IMG/VR virus record: IMGVR_UViG_3300032883_000188
Coordinates: 17,807 to 81,806 of that record
Strand: one strand, 5' to 3'
Length of the DNA stretch: 64,000 nucleotides
Source: a virus
Both the position numbers and the translations under genes were made by a program. Positions 33,202-41,669 of the stretch are shown in pieces. Numbering within the stretch: the first letter of the stretch is position 1; every line of letters begins with the position of its first letter. The notes under the pieces were generated by a model. It was not told the DNA's origin. It did no database searches and was given only the letters and a program-made list of their open reading frames with translations.

Positions 33202-34883
33202 CTAGGCTTACCTCCTCTACTTACATTAGCACCTGTTGCCCTTGTTTGTGCGCCTTCTTCCCCCAATTTGGACGCTGGCTTTTTAGGTCTGCCAGCAGAA
33301 CCGGCAGGTTCTTTTAGAGCTACAGGCGGCTTAACTCCCGCACCGCCCGGAGCGGGTGGTTTAGGCTGTGCTTTGATTACTGCAATCTGGTTGGCAACCA
33401 TAGGAGGCGTAAGTTTCTTCATAAAGTCCTGTGCGGCGGCTTCTTCCATATGCCTTCTAAAATCAGCAGGTTTCATACCCAATGCGGCGGAAATTTTCTG
33501 CGGCATTATAATACCCTTTTCGAACAGAGCCATTGCTTTTTCAAATCTTGAATCCCTGTCCAAGAAGAAGTCCGTACCTTCAAACGCTAGTCTGAATTTG
33601 AATGTCTTTGTCAGTTTGCCAATAAAGTAGTTCATAAAATCTTCGAACTGTGGATACAGCCCTTCCATCATCTGTTCATCAACGTTCAGGCTCAACTGCG
33701 TTTCGATTGCATTTGGCTTGACATTGCTGGTAAAGATAAGGTTGGTGTTAACACCGCTTAAAGCATAAACAGTCCTAGAAAAACTGTCATACATGTTTAC
33801 TTCTGTATCAAAACTTATACCTTTCATATTGGTAAGAGGCGCAGATGCAACCTTGATTGCTTCGGAGATGGCGCTTTTCACCAGCGACATGAACTTGCCT
33901 AGCAAGTCAGGGCTGATGGCAATGCTGTCCTTTACAGTAGCCTTGGCAGTTTTGTCAAGCATGGGTACTTCACCCATAATCAACTTGCTTGCCGCCGCCA
34001 TATTCATGTTCTTTTGCAGATTACGCATAAGCGGTTGCAAAATTAAATCATTGAACAAAGGACTGAAATAAGGCAGTCTTGTAGCCAGTTCAGGTGTCAG
34101 CTTAAAGCAAACACCAAGCGTGGTTGGTACATCCACCCAATAAATCCAAGTAGACCTGCTTCTTGCTTCGGGTGGCAGGGATGGATTATAAGTTCTGGTT
34201 GGGTCTCCATCACCCCATAATTCTTTGTATTTCTTTGTAAAGAATGGGGGGTACATATCAAGAGAAACGCCCGGTTGCAAGAACCAATACATATTAAAGC
34301 TGAACAGGAAACCGCCTTCCCACCTGCCTGTTATTTTACAGTATTCGGAAGGAAGTTCTTGTAGCACATACTGGTTACCAGTATCCATAAAACACGCAAA
34401 GAATGCGTCATTTCTTAACATCTCTTTTACAGCTAAACGGAGTTCTTTTTTATATTCGAACTTTTCCAGAAAACTCTCTACAGCTTTAAGGTCTTTCTTG
34501 TATTTTGGAGTATCATAATCATCTGGTTCTGCGTTGGCTGTATAAGTCACATCGAAAGCCAGCATGTCTGCCAGATAAGAAATCAACTTCTTATAAATCA
34601 TGGAACTGAGTTCAAAATTCTGTGAGAATTCTTGCAGTTCCTTTTCACTTGATTTTGGACTTGTCAGAGCCTTGTCCAACATGGCTTGTGTTGCCGCCAT
34701 CGGATTAAGCGTAATATCCTGCATACGTGCAGAAACCAAATCAGGTGTCAAGATAGTTGCGCCGTAAATGCCGCCGCTGTAACTTCTTGCATATTCGATA
34801 ATACTCCAAACTTGCTCTTCGCTAAGGAGGGGCTTGTCTTCAACGGGAGCAACTTTTGTTTTATTGTTAGTTCCTTTTGCCAT
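33198..34883 (-). CDS. portal protein
   Basis: A 561-residue protein located directly downstream of the large terminase. N-terminal YGATILTPDLVSARMQDITLNP, a central domain (FEYKKELRLAVKEMLRNDAF, VLQELPSEYCKITGRW), the helical stem-like ISPDLLGKFMSLVKSAISEA, and a proline-rich basic C-terminus (PKPPAPGGAGVKPP) typical of portals. The dodecameric portal is the DNA entry and exit channel. Start supported by AGGAGGATAA. Family assignment rests on order, size and these general features. Confidence 0.75.
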   Translation of the reverse strand: MAKGTNNKTKVAPVEDKPLLSEEQVWSIIEYARSYSGGIYGATILTPDLVSARMQDITLNPMAATQAMLDKALTSPKSSEKELQEFSQNFELSSMIYKKLISYLADMLAFDVTYTANAEPDDYDTPKYKKDLKAVESFLEKFEYKKELRLAVKEMLRNDAFFACFMDTGNQYVLQELPSEYCKITGRWEGGFLFSFNMYWFLQPGVSLDMYPPFFTKKYKELWGDGDPTRTYNPSLPPEARSRSTWIYWVDVPTTLGVCFKLTPELATRLPYFSPLFNDLILQPLMRNLQKNMNMAAASKLIMGEVPMLDKTAKATVKDSIAISPDLLGKFMSLVKSAISEAIKVASAPLTNMKGISFDTEVNMYDSFSRTVYALSGVNTNLIFTSNVKPNAIETQLSLNVDEQMMEGLYPQFEDFMNYFIGKLTKTFKFRLAFEGTDFFLDRDSRFEKAMALFEKGIIMPQKISAALGMKPADFRRHMEEAAAQDFMKKLTPPMVANQIAVIKAQPKPPAPGGAGVKPPVALKEPAGSAGRPKKPASKLGEEGAQTRATGANVSRGGKPR

Positions 34884-34897
34884 TTATCCTCCTTTGC

Positions 34898-36727
34898 TTA
34901 GTATACTCTCGCAAATTCGAGAAATTCTTTTTCACTGTCACCATCGTATTTTTCCTTTAGAAGTTCAATATCCATTAATGAAACATAGTAATTCAGATAG
35001 CTACAAGAAGTATATCTATCTTTTCTTGCGCCTTCTGGTTCTATTAATTTTATTAAACCGTTGACCATTGTCATTTCAAGAGATATGGATTCGTTTATTA
35101 ACAGGCTTGTTTGTAAATTTGCCTGTAGTAAATAAGCACGCATAGCCATGTCTTCGTCTTGGTCTAGAATATCCTTGTTACCGGACTTTATTAAAAATTC
35201 TTCCTCGGAGTTATCGTCAACCAAGAAGCTGACCAACTTCTTCTTGAGCCTTTCCTTGAACTTTACTGCAATAAGCGAGTTTAAACCCGCATTTGCATAG
35301 ATTGGAAAGATACAACCGAGAGCATCCTGTCCAAGTGTTCTGCTAATCAATTCTTCGTAAACTTTATCATCCACGTTTTCAGAATTCATTACGGTATAAG
35401 CAGGATATTCAACCCCGCGCACTTCATCTTTGGTAACAGAAGAAAGCGCATCAAAGACGCTGATACCTGCGTTAGCAATATCCAGTACAAGAACATCCCC
35501 TTGAAACTCCTGATATATCTGTTTTACCCTTAGTGCCTGAGAGTTTGTATTTTTACCATTATGGGATTCCAAATAAACTATTTCTGTAATCCAACCTTTT
35601 TTACTCGGTAGAAGTCTTGCACAAGTAATAATCGTATTATCGTTCGTAGCACCCGCACGCATAGCCACATCCACGGATACAAGACGCATCTCATCGGATA
35701 ATTTAATAATGTCATACGGGTTTTTTCTGGTCTCTATATAAGTTTCATCCTTTATGGGACGCCATGCCCTTTTAATGTTGCGATTAAAAAGACCAAGCTT
35801 GTAAAAAGATGTTGTAGATGAGCCATATGGGATATTCCCATATTCCATCAAGAATGTGATAGGGTCTAAGTTTTCCTTTTCGCTTATCATCTGCTTCTTG
35901 GTTTTAATGCCGTGACGCAGTAAGATAAAGTAATCAAGGAAGATAGCCTTTACATCCGGGTCACCGTTTGCAATCTTTCTCAAGAATCTCTTTGTTTCAG
36001 CCCACCACTCGTATGACTTGTAGTGCGCGCTGGTGATGATTATTTCCTGTGGCTCTTCTTTAAGTTCTTCAATTTCAGCATATTCTGGTTTTTTCAAATA
36101 GGCTGGCTGTCTGGCGACCAAGAAAGGGCGGATAATAGAATCAATGATAATATTTGGAATCAAACGTCTTTCTTCCAAAACAGTAACATGGCTACGGTGT
36201 CCACGACCACCCTCTGCGGATACCACCACGTTTATCTTTGAACCGTTGTGAAACGTCATTTCCCACTTGTTCTGGTTGGTGACGATATTTGTTGTTTCTC
36301 TCTGGATGTTCGGATGCTCATCATGGAGCATCTGGCATTTTTCAGAGATAATCAAACCTGCCTGTGCCTTTGTAGAGGACGCAAGTGCGACAATCGTGCC
36401 CGGGTACAAAATGCATCTGGCAATTGAATAAACTCCAATCAGCCAAGATTTTGCACTGGCACGGGAAGCAATTCCTATAAACTCGGTAGAGCGCGCAATC
36501 ATGTTAATCCAAAAACGCTGATATGGATAAAGAGTAACCCCCATATAATGTTCCACGAAATAACTTGGGTTCTTGCGATAAAAGGTTATCCAAGATTTGA
36601 GTCTTTCTTTTTTCTCTTTAGCTATTTCCACCTCGGTCAGCATTTGATTGACTTTTTGGTTTGCTCTTGTAAAAGGCTTCATTCCTTTCAAATAAGGAAA
36701 CGGCTTTATTTGCGTTTTTTTGGACAT
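34898..36727 (-). CDS. terL: terminase large subunit
   Basis: A 609-residue packaging motor. The ATPase has an atypical Walker A (ASRASAKSW, residues 87-95), Walker B with catalytic glutamate (VTVLEER, ~181-187) and a coupling segment IIITSAHYKS (~229-238). The C-terminal RNase-H-like nuclease shows D353 (VSVDVAMRAGATNDNTII) and D416 (VLVLDIANAG). It cuts concatemers and drives DNA into the portal. It follows the candidate small subunit by 10 bases and precedes the portal by 14. Start at AGAGGAGCAAGC ATG. Confidence 0.93.
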   Translation of the reverse strand: MSKKTQIKPFPYLKGMKPFTRANQKVNQMLTEVEIAKEKKERLKSWITFYRKNPSYFVEHYMGVTLYPYQRFWINMIARSTEFIGIASRASAKSWLIGVYSIARCILYPGTIVALASSTKAQAGLIISEKCQMLHDEHPNIQRETTNIVTNQNKWEMTFHNGSKINVVVSAEGGRGHRSHVTVLEERRLIPNIIIDSIIRPFLVARQPAYLKKPEYAEIEELKEEPQEIIITSAHYKSYEWWAETKRFLRKIANGDPDVKAIFLDYFILLRHGIKTKKQMISEKENLDPITFLMEYGNIPYGSSTTSFYKLGLFNRNIKRAWRPIKDETYIETRKNPYDIIKLSDEMRLVSVDVAMRAGATNDNTIITCARLLPSKKGWITEIVYLESHNGKNTNSQALRVKQIYQEFQGDVLVLDIANAGISVFDALSSVTKDEVRGVEYPAYTVMNSENVDDKVYEELISRTLGQDALGCIFPIYANAGLNSLIAVKFKERLKKKLVSFLVDDNSEEEFLIKSGNKDILDQDEDMAMRAYLLQANLQTSLLINESISLEMTMVNGLIKLIEPEGARKDRYTSCSYLNYYVSLMDIELLKEKYDGDSEKEFLEFARVY

Positions 36728-36737
36728 GCTTGCTCCT

Positions 36738-37736
36738 CTAGTCTAGTTCACCATCCTTAATTAAATCATTGTCCATCCTTGTAGCGGTTTCAACCAATTC
36801 ATCATCAACCTCTTCTGAATCATCGATATTGAAGTCCTTGCTACCTGTTATGGCATTTTTTAATGGACGAACTATGAACTTTTGAAAATACTCTTCCGTA
36901 TTGCCGACATCCCTGTATATATCCCCGCGCGGGTCTGTTTTCAACCATTGTGCAGGTTCACTGCGTTCGATATCTGCTATCCATAAACCAAAAGCATCTC
37001 CGCCCTGCGCTCCCCCCGTTGCTTTTGTGTTAGGGGAAACAGCCAGAGTTTTCATCAATGTCTGTAGTTCTTTTATAAGGTCGCTCGTATCGTGGTCGGC
37101 TTTTCTTTCATCTTCTATTTTAAGAAGAGTATAACATACCTGTTTTAATAAAACTATTTCAGCATATGTTTCTGCTTTATGGGTTTGCTTGAAATTAGCA
37201 TATTGCATTTCCAAGAATGGTATTTTTTCTCTGCTTATACTATCACCCCAAAACTCAAGTACGTCTTGAGGAATAGGTGTTTCCTTGGTATTAATTGCTT
37301 TGTCGGTAAAAATAGTACCCACATCCTCATAGGTATTATCTTCCATGGCACTCTTGTCCATGCTTTTATTGGTAGCAATAAGCTTCTGCCTGTAAATTCC
37401 GAAAATCGAAGTTACATTCTTGCCTCCCTGTATAAGCGTATTGATATGCGCTTTGGTGGCATCCATGGCTTCATTCGAAAACTTTACATTCAAAGACATG
37501 CACATCTTGTGCACGGTCTTTTCCATGCTTTGATTTTGTGCAAAGAGTTCATCATATATCTTTTGTATGCATTCTTTACATACACTAAATAAACCGTTGG
37601 CGTCTATAAAACCTTTATCGTTACATTCGTGAAAGTCTTTTGCCGGAAGGCTTTTCATACACTTGCGACAATAACTTAAGGTTACCGTCTGTCCCGTCTT
37701 GGTAGTGACCGCCTCGGGTGGTTTGATAATTGGCAT
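36738..37736 (-). CDS. terminase small subunit-like protein with N-terminal zinc finger
   Basis: A 332-residue protein. The start MPIIKPPEA is chosen because GGAGGAAAAA lies just upstream; an upstream in-frame start without a site adds 22 residues. Residues ~20-60 form a zinc finger (YCRKCMKSLPAKDF ... NGLFSVCKEC) of the type seen in small terminases of large Bacillus/Clostridium phages, followed by a helical body and a middle KQVCYTLLKIEDERK segment. Acidic C-terminus. Position directly before terL supports DNA recognition for packaging. Confidence 0.6.
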   Translation of the reverse strand: MPIIKPPEAVTTKTGQTVTLSYCRKCMKSLPAKDFHECNDKGFIDANGLFSVCKECIQKIYDELFAQNQSMEKTVHKMCMSLNVKFSNEAMDATKAHINTLIQGGKNVTSIFGIYRQKLIATNKSMDKSAMEDNTYEDVGTIFTDKAINTKETPIPQDVLEFWGDSISREKIPFLEMQYANFKQTHKAETYAEIVLLKQVCYTLLKIEDERKADHDTSDLIKELQTLMKTLAVSPNTKATGGAQGGDAFGLWIADIERSEPAQWLKTDPRGDIYRDVGNTEEYFQKFIVRPLKNAITGSKDFNIDDSEEVDDELVETATRMDNDLIKDGELD

Positions 37737-37776
37737 TTTTTCCTCCACGAAATAAAATTCGTATTTTAAATGCTTA

Positions 37777-37795
37777 GGGGAGAATTGAACTCCCC
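37777..37795 (-). repeat. intergenic hairpin
   Basis: Stem GGGGAG / CTCCCC with a 7-base loop after the protease gene stop and before the small terminase gene. Same style as the other structural-block hairpins. Confidence 0.5.
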
Positions 37796-37812
37796 CAAAC
37801 ACCAGTTAAGCA

Positions 37813-38529
37813 TTAAATTTTTCTAAACATTCCCAAGAATGCGGCAAAACAACCGTTTGGTTTAGGAGGTTGTGGAACGCCATTAACCTTTTCCACAGCC
37901 GCCAGTGCTTCACCGCCATATCTGAATAAAACTGAAAATTCTGAAATCGGTATGTAGGCTCTGCCCATTATACCCCATTCATTGCCCCAAGAGTTCTGAA
38001 TACCGAATAAGGCGTCATCTTTGACCTCGTTAATAAGGTAAGCGTGCCCTCCGGCAACATCCCCTGTTGGGTGAATTACGTTTTCGGAATCCGGGGTGAA
38101 CATATCATTTGTCCAATCCGTACCAATAATCAGTGGGCCTTTGTTCACCAGCCAGTATTTAATTTCATTGACAGAGGAGGCAAATGCATAAGCATCAATC
38201 ATGCCTTCCTGCCTGAGTACAGTTGCCGCAGAACGAACGGTTGAACCATTTTCCTGCTCGGGTTCGCCATCCACAATCTTGCATTTGTAATAGAAACTGT
38301 GTCCGTTCGCATTTGTAAAAGCATCCTGTACAGGAAAGCAAATGCCCCAATCTGCCATGGAAAATCCAACACAGTGTCCGGTGTCACCTTGGTTCAATGT
38401 AGGGAGCGCAAACTCCCAACGTGTATCAGGTGCAACAAAAGCATTCGCGCCTTTTCTCGGCATGAATGCTGAAAGGGAATAATCCCTTGCATCGAACTTG
38501 GAGCGATTTCTACCTAAAGGATATATCAT
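37813..38529 (-). CDS. papain-like (C1) cysteine peptidase
   Basis: A 238-residue protein with the complete C1 catalytic set: Q47 and C53 (NQGDTGHCVGFS), H162 (GGHAYLI) and N179 (NSWGNEWG). The N-terminus RSKFDARDYSLS is typical of phage and bacterial C1 peptidases. A proline-rich hinge and hydrophobic C-terminus (GCFAAFLGMFRKI) could anchor it to a membrane or protein. It is encoded just upstream of the terminase genes, and AGGAGG precedes the ATG. Possible roles: virion protein maturation, receptor processing, or action on host proteins. The target is unknown. Confidence 0.85.
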   Translation of the reverse strand: MIYPLGRNRSKFDARDYSLSAFMPRKGANAFVAPDTRWEFALPTLNQGDTGHCVGFSMADWGICFPVQDAFTNANGHSFYYKCKIVDGEPEQENGSTVRSAATVLRQEGMIDAYAFASSVNEIKYWLVNKGPLIIGTDWTNDMFTPDSENVIHPTGDVAGGHAYLINEVKDDALFGIQNSWGNEWGIMGRAYIPISEFSVLFRYGGEALAAVEKVNGVPQPPKPNGCFAAFLGMFRKI

Positions 38530-38546
38530 AAACTGCCTCCTGCTTT

Positions 38547-38568
38547 GGGGGAGGAATTAACCTCCCCC
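38547..38568 (-). repeat. intergenic hairpin
   Basis: Perfect stem GGGGGAGG / CCTCCCCC with a 6-base loop, located after the 218-residue structural gene and before the peptidase gene. Confidence 0.55.
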
Positions 38569-38579
38569 TTATATATTGT

Positions 38580-39236
38580 TTAGATAACCACAAAGTACAA
38601 ATCAACGAATTTTACGCCGTTGAGAGTACCAGCAGGTGTATAAAGGCTGGTAGGAAGAGTACCGCTAGTTGCAACTGTACCTGCATCTACTGCGCCATCG
38701 AAGTTCTTAACAAGTACCTGTCCTGTATTATAAACAAGAACAGGTAGACCAATCTGGTCATGCACACCAATGGATACGGTGTCTGTACCGCCATGTGTTT
38801 CAGGTGGTACATGAATGTTAGTAACAGTCTTGAAGGCTTTTACACCATCAATCTCACTAGCACCGCTTAAAGCGATTGTGTCTGTAATAGCCGCACCATT
38901 AAAATCAGTACCACTAATTACAACGTTACCAGAGCATCCACCCGCATTAGCCTTAGCGCTAACAATACGGGGTACATCCGGGTTAGTGATACCTGTGGTA
39001 ATGTCCTGTCCACCACCAGCGGCAGTCAGCGGAATAGCGGCATGTACATAAACAGCAGTACCCAAAACAGGTGCAGTTCTATATTTAACTACAGATGCAG
39101 GTGCTATGCTTCCCGCGGCGGGGCTGGCAACACCGCCATATTCCAAACTATCAATACGAGTACCTAAAGTACCCTTTTGTGCGGCTTTATTCATATTGTT
39201 TAACTGTGTCTTTTGCTTAGTTGTTAATCTTGCCAT
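38580..39236 (-). CDS. virion structural protein (putative head fibre or decoration)
   Basis: A 218-residue protein; start at MARLTTKQK chosen for AAAAGGAGATTTATA upstream, excluding a 28-residue upstream extension. The N-terminus is basic and helical (LTTKQKTQLNNMNKAAQKG); the rest is Gly/Thr/Ala/Val-rich beta (GNVVISGTDFNGAAITDTIALSG, KTVTNIHVPPETHGGTDTV). It is the first gene of the structural block. Such anchored beta proteins are typical virion surface components. No specific family recognised. Confidence 0.55.
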   Translation of the reverse strand: MARLTTKQKTQLNNMNKAAQKGTLGTRIDSLEYGGVASPAAGSIAPASVVKYRTAPVLGTAVYVHAAIPLTAAGGGQDITTGITNPDVPRIVSAKANAGGCSGNVVISGTDFNGAAITDTIALSGASEIDGVKAFKTVTNIHVPPETHGGTDTVSIGVHDQIGLPVLVYNTGQVLVKNFDGAVDAGTVATSGTLPTSLYTPAGTLNGVKFVDLYFVVI

Positions 39237-39267
39237 TATAAATCTCCTTTTATTAGCCATGTATTTT

Positions 39268-39284
39268 ACGGGGCACGCCCCCGT
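39268..39284 (-). promoter_or_regulatory. leader hairpin of the structural block
   Basis: Stem ACGGGG / CCCCGT with a 5-base loop, 31 bases upstream of the first structural gene start. No good sigma-70 promoter is seen between the terminator at 39334 and this gene, so a phage-specific promoter may lie here. A TAAAAT sequence follows the hairpin but lacks a matching -35. Confidence 0.35.
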
Positions 39285-39333
39285 GATAACGACATAGCGC
39301 AAGGCGGCTACAGCTTGCACTCAAATCCGATAG

Positions 39334-39362
39334 CAAAAACCCCTGAATTAATCAGGGGTTTT
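39334..39362 (-). terminator. strong intrinsic terminator after tRNA-Thr
   Basis: Minus-strand hairpin AAAACCCCTGA / TCAGGGGTTTT with a 5-base loop and a run of five T. It lies directly after the tRNA-Thr gene and would insulate the structural block from transcription of the RNA island. Confidence 0.9.
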
Positions 39363-39364
39363 AG

Positions 39365-39437
39365 AGCCTCCAGATGGGCATTGAACCATCATCCTCCGCT
39401 TACAGGGCGGTAGCATCTCCGTTTATGCTTTGAAGGC
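39365..39437 (-). tRNA. tRNA-Thr (anticodon UGU, non-canonical)
   Basis: A cloverleaf can be drawn: acceptor GCCTTCA/TGGAGGC (7 pairs), D stem GCAT/ATGC, anticodon stem CCGC/GCGG with loop CCTGTAA, T stem GATGG/CCATC with an 8-base loop TTCAATGC. G1-C72, C2-G71 and anticodon G35-U36 are threonine identity elements. Position 33 is C rather than the near-universal U, and the T loop is one base long, so it may be a degenerate or specialised tRNA. Confidence 0.65.
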
Positions 39438-39448
39438 AGATGCAAGGA

Positions 39449-39631
39449 TTAATCACAATCCTTGCAATTTATTTCTGTAACATGTCTGCTTACGACAAAG
39501 ACAATGTTTTTCCAATGTGCCTTTGTTCTGGCAGGTAGCTCTTCCCATTTTGCCACATCATCGTTGTTTATTCCAACATGGGCTTCATAGGCTTTTTGAG
39601 CCAATTTGTTTATTTCATCTTCTTCTAACAT
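39449..39631 (-). CDS. hypothetical 60-residue protein
   Basis: The ATG at 39631 is selected because AGGAGG lies four bases upstream; a longer frame is open but unsupported. Sequence LEEDEINKLAQKAYEAHVGIN, then KWEELPARTKAHWKNIVFVV and a C-terminal CKDC pair. The first half is helical. The WEELP...HW arrangement resembles short RyR-like modules, but that is a guess. The gene lies between the DUF2828 gene and tRNA-Thr, within the RNA island. Confidence 0.5.
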   Translation of the reverse strand: MLEEDEINKLAQKAYEAHVGINNDDVAKWEELPARTKAHWKNIVFVVSRHVTEINCKDCD

Positions 39632-39776
39632 TTTCCTCCTTTTGGTAGAGTAAACGGGCGGGGAGGGGTTCTGCGCCAATTAGTCTATCTAAAAACTGCC
39701 ACCCCGAATAAACGGAATAAACAACTAATAAATAGGATTCCCACTTTGTAAGCTGGCGAGGCTTGCCCGACTACGC

Positions 39777-41336
39777 TTATATCGTAACAGCGCTGTACTC
39801 TTCGGAGTTCAATACTTCTAGCATTGCGTCATAGGCAGTTACACCTACGGCGTTTAAAATGCCCTTAAATACACTTGGAGACTGTCCGCTTGCAAGCTGG
39901 ATACCGTGCTCATCCTTGGTGGCGTGAAACACGTTGCCGTTGCGGGAGTCAACATTCCAATAAACCATGTCTGGTAGTTCGTAACCAGCATGTGCGAATC
40001 TGGTCTTTAGCTCGGTAGTGAAGTCAACCTTGCGGCTGGTGCTACGACTATTACGGCTCATGAAACTATAACCGTTTTGAACACTATCGATTTCCATATC
40101 GGAGATAACCACAATCTTTGCTGGCATGTCTTCCTGAGAAACCTTGTTCTTTACAGCAACATCCAGAAGCAGTTCGAAAACAGCTTCCAAGTTGGTGTTG
40201 GAGTCGTCATGGTCAACGCAAGCAACCTTGTCCTTAAGAGTTGCACCCTTAAGCGTAATGAAATGAGGTGTGCTTGAGAAGGTCATGAACTGGTTGTGGA
40301 ACTGCCCCTTATTGTGCTCGGCAAAGTAAATACCAAGACCAATGGAGGTGCAAACAGGACGACCCTGCATAGAACCGGAAGTGTCCGCAACAATCAAGAC
40401 ATTCTCCCCGTTTTCCACATAATTAGGAAGAGCATTCCACTGTGCTTCAAGAGTCTCATCCCAAGAGGCAAGACCGTATACATCATGACGACCACTATAA
40501 TAACCGCGTCTTCCATCCGTATAGTAACCTGCGCTCAAACCAGCCTTTTCCAAGATATCGTAAGGGTAAAGAGTTGCAGAGTGAATAACTGCATCACCCT
40601 TCTTGACAGCCTCAAGATACTTGACAAAACGCTCACCATCGTGCTTTGAGAACGCCTTACGGCTGTTCGTCATAGCCTTACTGCAAACCTTCTCGAAATC
40701 AATTTCATTCCAGTTGTTTGCAGACATTTTCTTTTCAACAACCGCATTACCCAACGCACCACGAATGTTGGAAAGGATTCTGCGGTAATCGCGCTCGGAG
40801 AAACCCAACTTGTTGGCGGTATAACGTCCCAAAGCGCGGGTCTTCAAAGAAGATGAGTTAACGGACTTGAGCCACTTTGCAAGCAAAGAAGGACTCTTGC
40901 CCTTGGTACGGATTGTCTTAATATCCTCTACCAATTGGGTGCTAATAAAGCCCCACATCTCATTTTCTATTGGAGTATCAATGAACATATACAGGTCGTC
41001 CCAACGTCCAAAGACAGGAACAAGGTGCATGTTCTTTTTCATGATTTCTGGTACGTTAATAGCCAACCAGCGCCACATGAAACGGCTGACAGTACGCTCA
41101 CCCAAGCCACCGCGAATGTTACGTGCATAGAAACTTAACTTGGTAGCAAGCAAGCGGTCTTCCGCAAAAGCGGATGCGAACATGTCGATTACATCGCCCG
41201 GGCGGGTGCGCAATGCACCAACCGTGCCATATAAATCGAGTAAAGAACTTCCAGTGCTGGAACGAGCAATCTGTCCGTTCTCCGTGAAAGTCCAGTTGAA
41301 TTCCTCACCCAATAGAGTTGCGAAATTCTTGTTCAT
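39777..41336 (-). CDS. DUF2828 protein: TROVE-like repeat domain plus vWA (Ro60-related)
   Basis: A 519-residue protein. The N-terminal ~290 residues are helical repeats of the TROVE-like kind (LYGTVGALRTRPGDVIDMF, KLSFYARNIRGGLGERTVSR, HLVPVFGRWDDLYMF, ALGRYTANKLGFSERDYRRI). The C-terminal vWA domain has the MIDAS site DTSGS at 318-322 (VLIVADTSGSMQGRP), TFSSTPHF, and IVVISDMEID. DUF2828 is related to Ro60/Rsr, ring-shaped proteins that bind Y RNAs and misfolded RNAs. The gene follows an array of structured RNA elements, transcribed in the same direction from a sigma-70 promoter at 41858-41886. A role in binding those RNAs is inference. CTAAGGGAGATTCACA precedes the ATG. Confidence 0.85.
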   Translation of the reverse strand: MNKNFATLLGEEFNWTFTENGQIARSSTGSSLLDLYGTVGALRTRPGDVIDMFASAFAEDRLLATKLSFYARNIRGGLGERTVSRFMWRWLAINVPEIMKKNMHLVPVFGRWDDLYMFIDTPIENEMWGFISTQLVEDIKTIRTKGKSPSLLAKWLKSVNSSSLKTRALGRYTANKLGFSERDYRRILSNIRGALGNAVVEKKMSANNWNEIDFEKVCSKAMTNSRKAFSKHDGERFVKYLEAVKKGDAVIHSATLYPYDILEKAGLSAGYYTDGRRGYYSGRHDVYGLASWDETLEAQWNALPNYVENGENVLIVADTSGSMQGRPVCTSIGLGIYFAEHNKGQFHNQFMTFSSTPHFITLKGATLKDKVACVDHDDSNTNLEAVFELLLDVAVKNKVSQEDMPAKIVVISDMEIDSVQNGYSFMSRNSRSTSRKVDFTTELKTRFAHAGYELPDMVYWNVDSRNGNVFHATKDEHGIQLASGQSPSVFKGILNAVGVTAYDAMLEVLNSEEYSAVTI

Positions 41337-41363
41337 TGTGAATCTCCCTTAGAATTTTAGTCT

Positions 41364-41394
41364 AGGCACATTTCGGAAAACGCTGTTAGTGCCT
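41364..41394 (-). ncRNA. array element A (minimal)
   Basis: A 31-nt unit with stem AGGCAC/GTGCCT enclosing TAACAGCG, a shortened form of the array motif. It is 27 bases upstream of the DUF2828 start and may lie in that gene's leader, so it could act as a cis-regulatory site. Confidence 0.5.
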
Positions 41395-41409
41395 GAATTC
41401 TTATTTGGC

Positions 41410-41468
41410 TAGACACCCTTTTCTCCAATTATCATTTGGGTTTTCATTTGGGTTGCTGTAGGCGTCTA
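41410..41468 (-). ncRNA. array element B
   Basis: A 59-nt unit. Closing stem TAGACGCC/GGTGTCTA (one G-U pair), motif ACAGCAACCCAAA, central hairpin CCAA/TTGG with 7-base loop ATGATAA that looks like an anticodon loop. Confidence 0.7.
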
Positions 41469-41484
41469 ATTTTATAATTGCATC

Positions 41485-41574
41485 AAGACAGTTTGTTTTT
41501 ATTAAAAATCGCATTGCAATTTTTCTCGGAATCGAACCAAGTTTATCCAGTTGTTGTGTCGCTGTAACTGTCTT
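41485..41574 (-). ncRNA. array element C with T-arm-like hairpin
   Basis: A 90-nt unit. Closing stem AAGACAGTT/AACTGTCTT (9 bp), motif variant ACAGCGACACAA, a T-arm-like hairpin CTTGG-TTCGATT-CCGAG (41525-41541), and an adjacent hairpin AAAAATTGC/GCGATTTTT (41504-41524). The GGTTCGATTCC consensus is that of tRNA T arms, but no acceptor or anticodon arm fits, so this is tRNA-like rather than a tRNA. Confidence 0.7.
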
Positions 41575-41592
41575 TCTTATATAATCTTATGC

Positions 41593-41651
41593 AAGACCCG
41601 TAAACATTTCACATTAACAGTGTGGGTTTTTTGAGTTGCAGTGAGGGTCTT
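41593..41651 (-). ncRNA. array element D
   Basis: A 59-nt unit. Closing stem AAGACCC/GGGTCTT, motif variant ACTGCAACTCAAA, central hairpin CACA/TGTG with 7-base loop CTGTTAA, again anticodon-loop-like. Confidence 0.7.
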
Positions 41652-41669
41652 AAATTTATTATTTTATGC

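Noticed and set aside
39632-39776. Terminator or extra tRNA between DUF2828 and the 60-residue gene
   Set aside because: Only a 3-4 bp GGC/GCC stem without T-run is seen; no cloverleaf fits.
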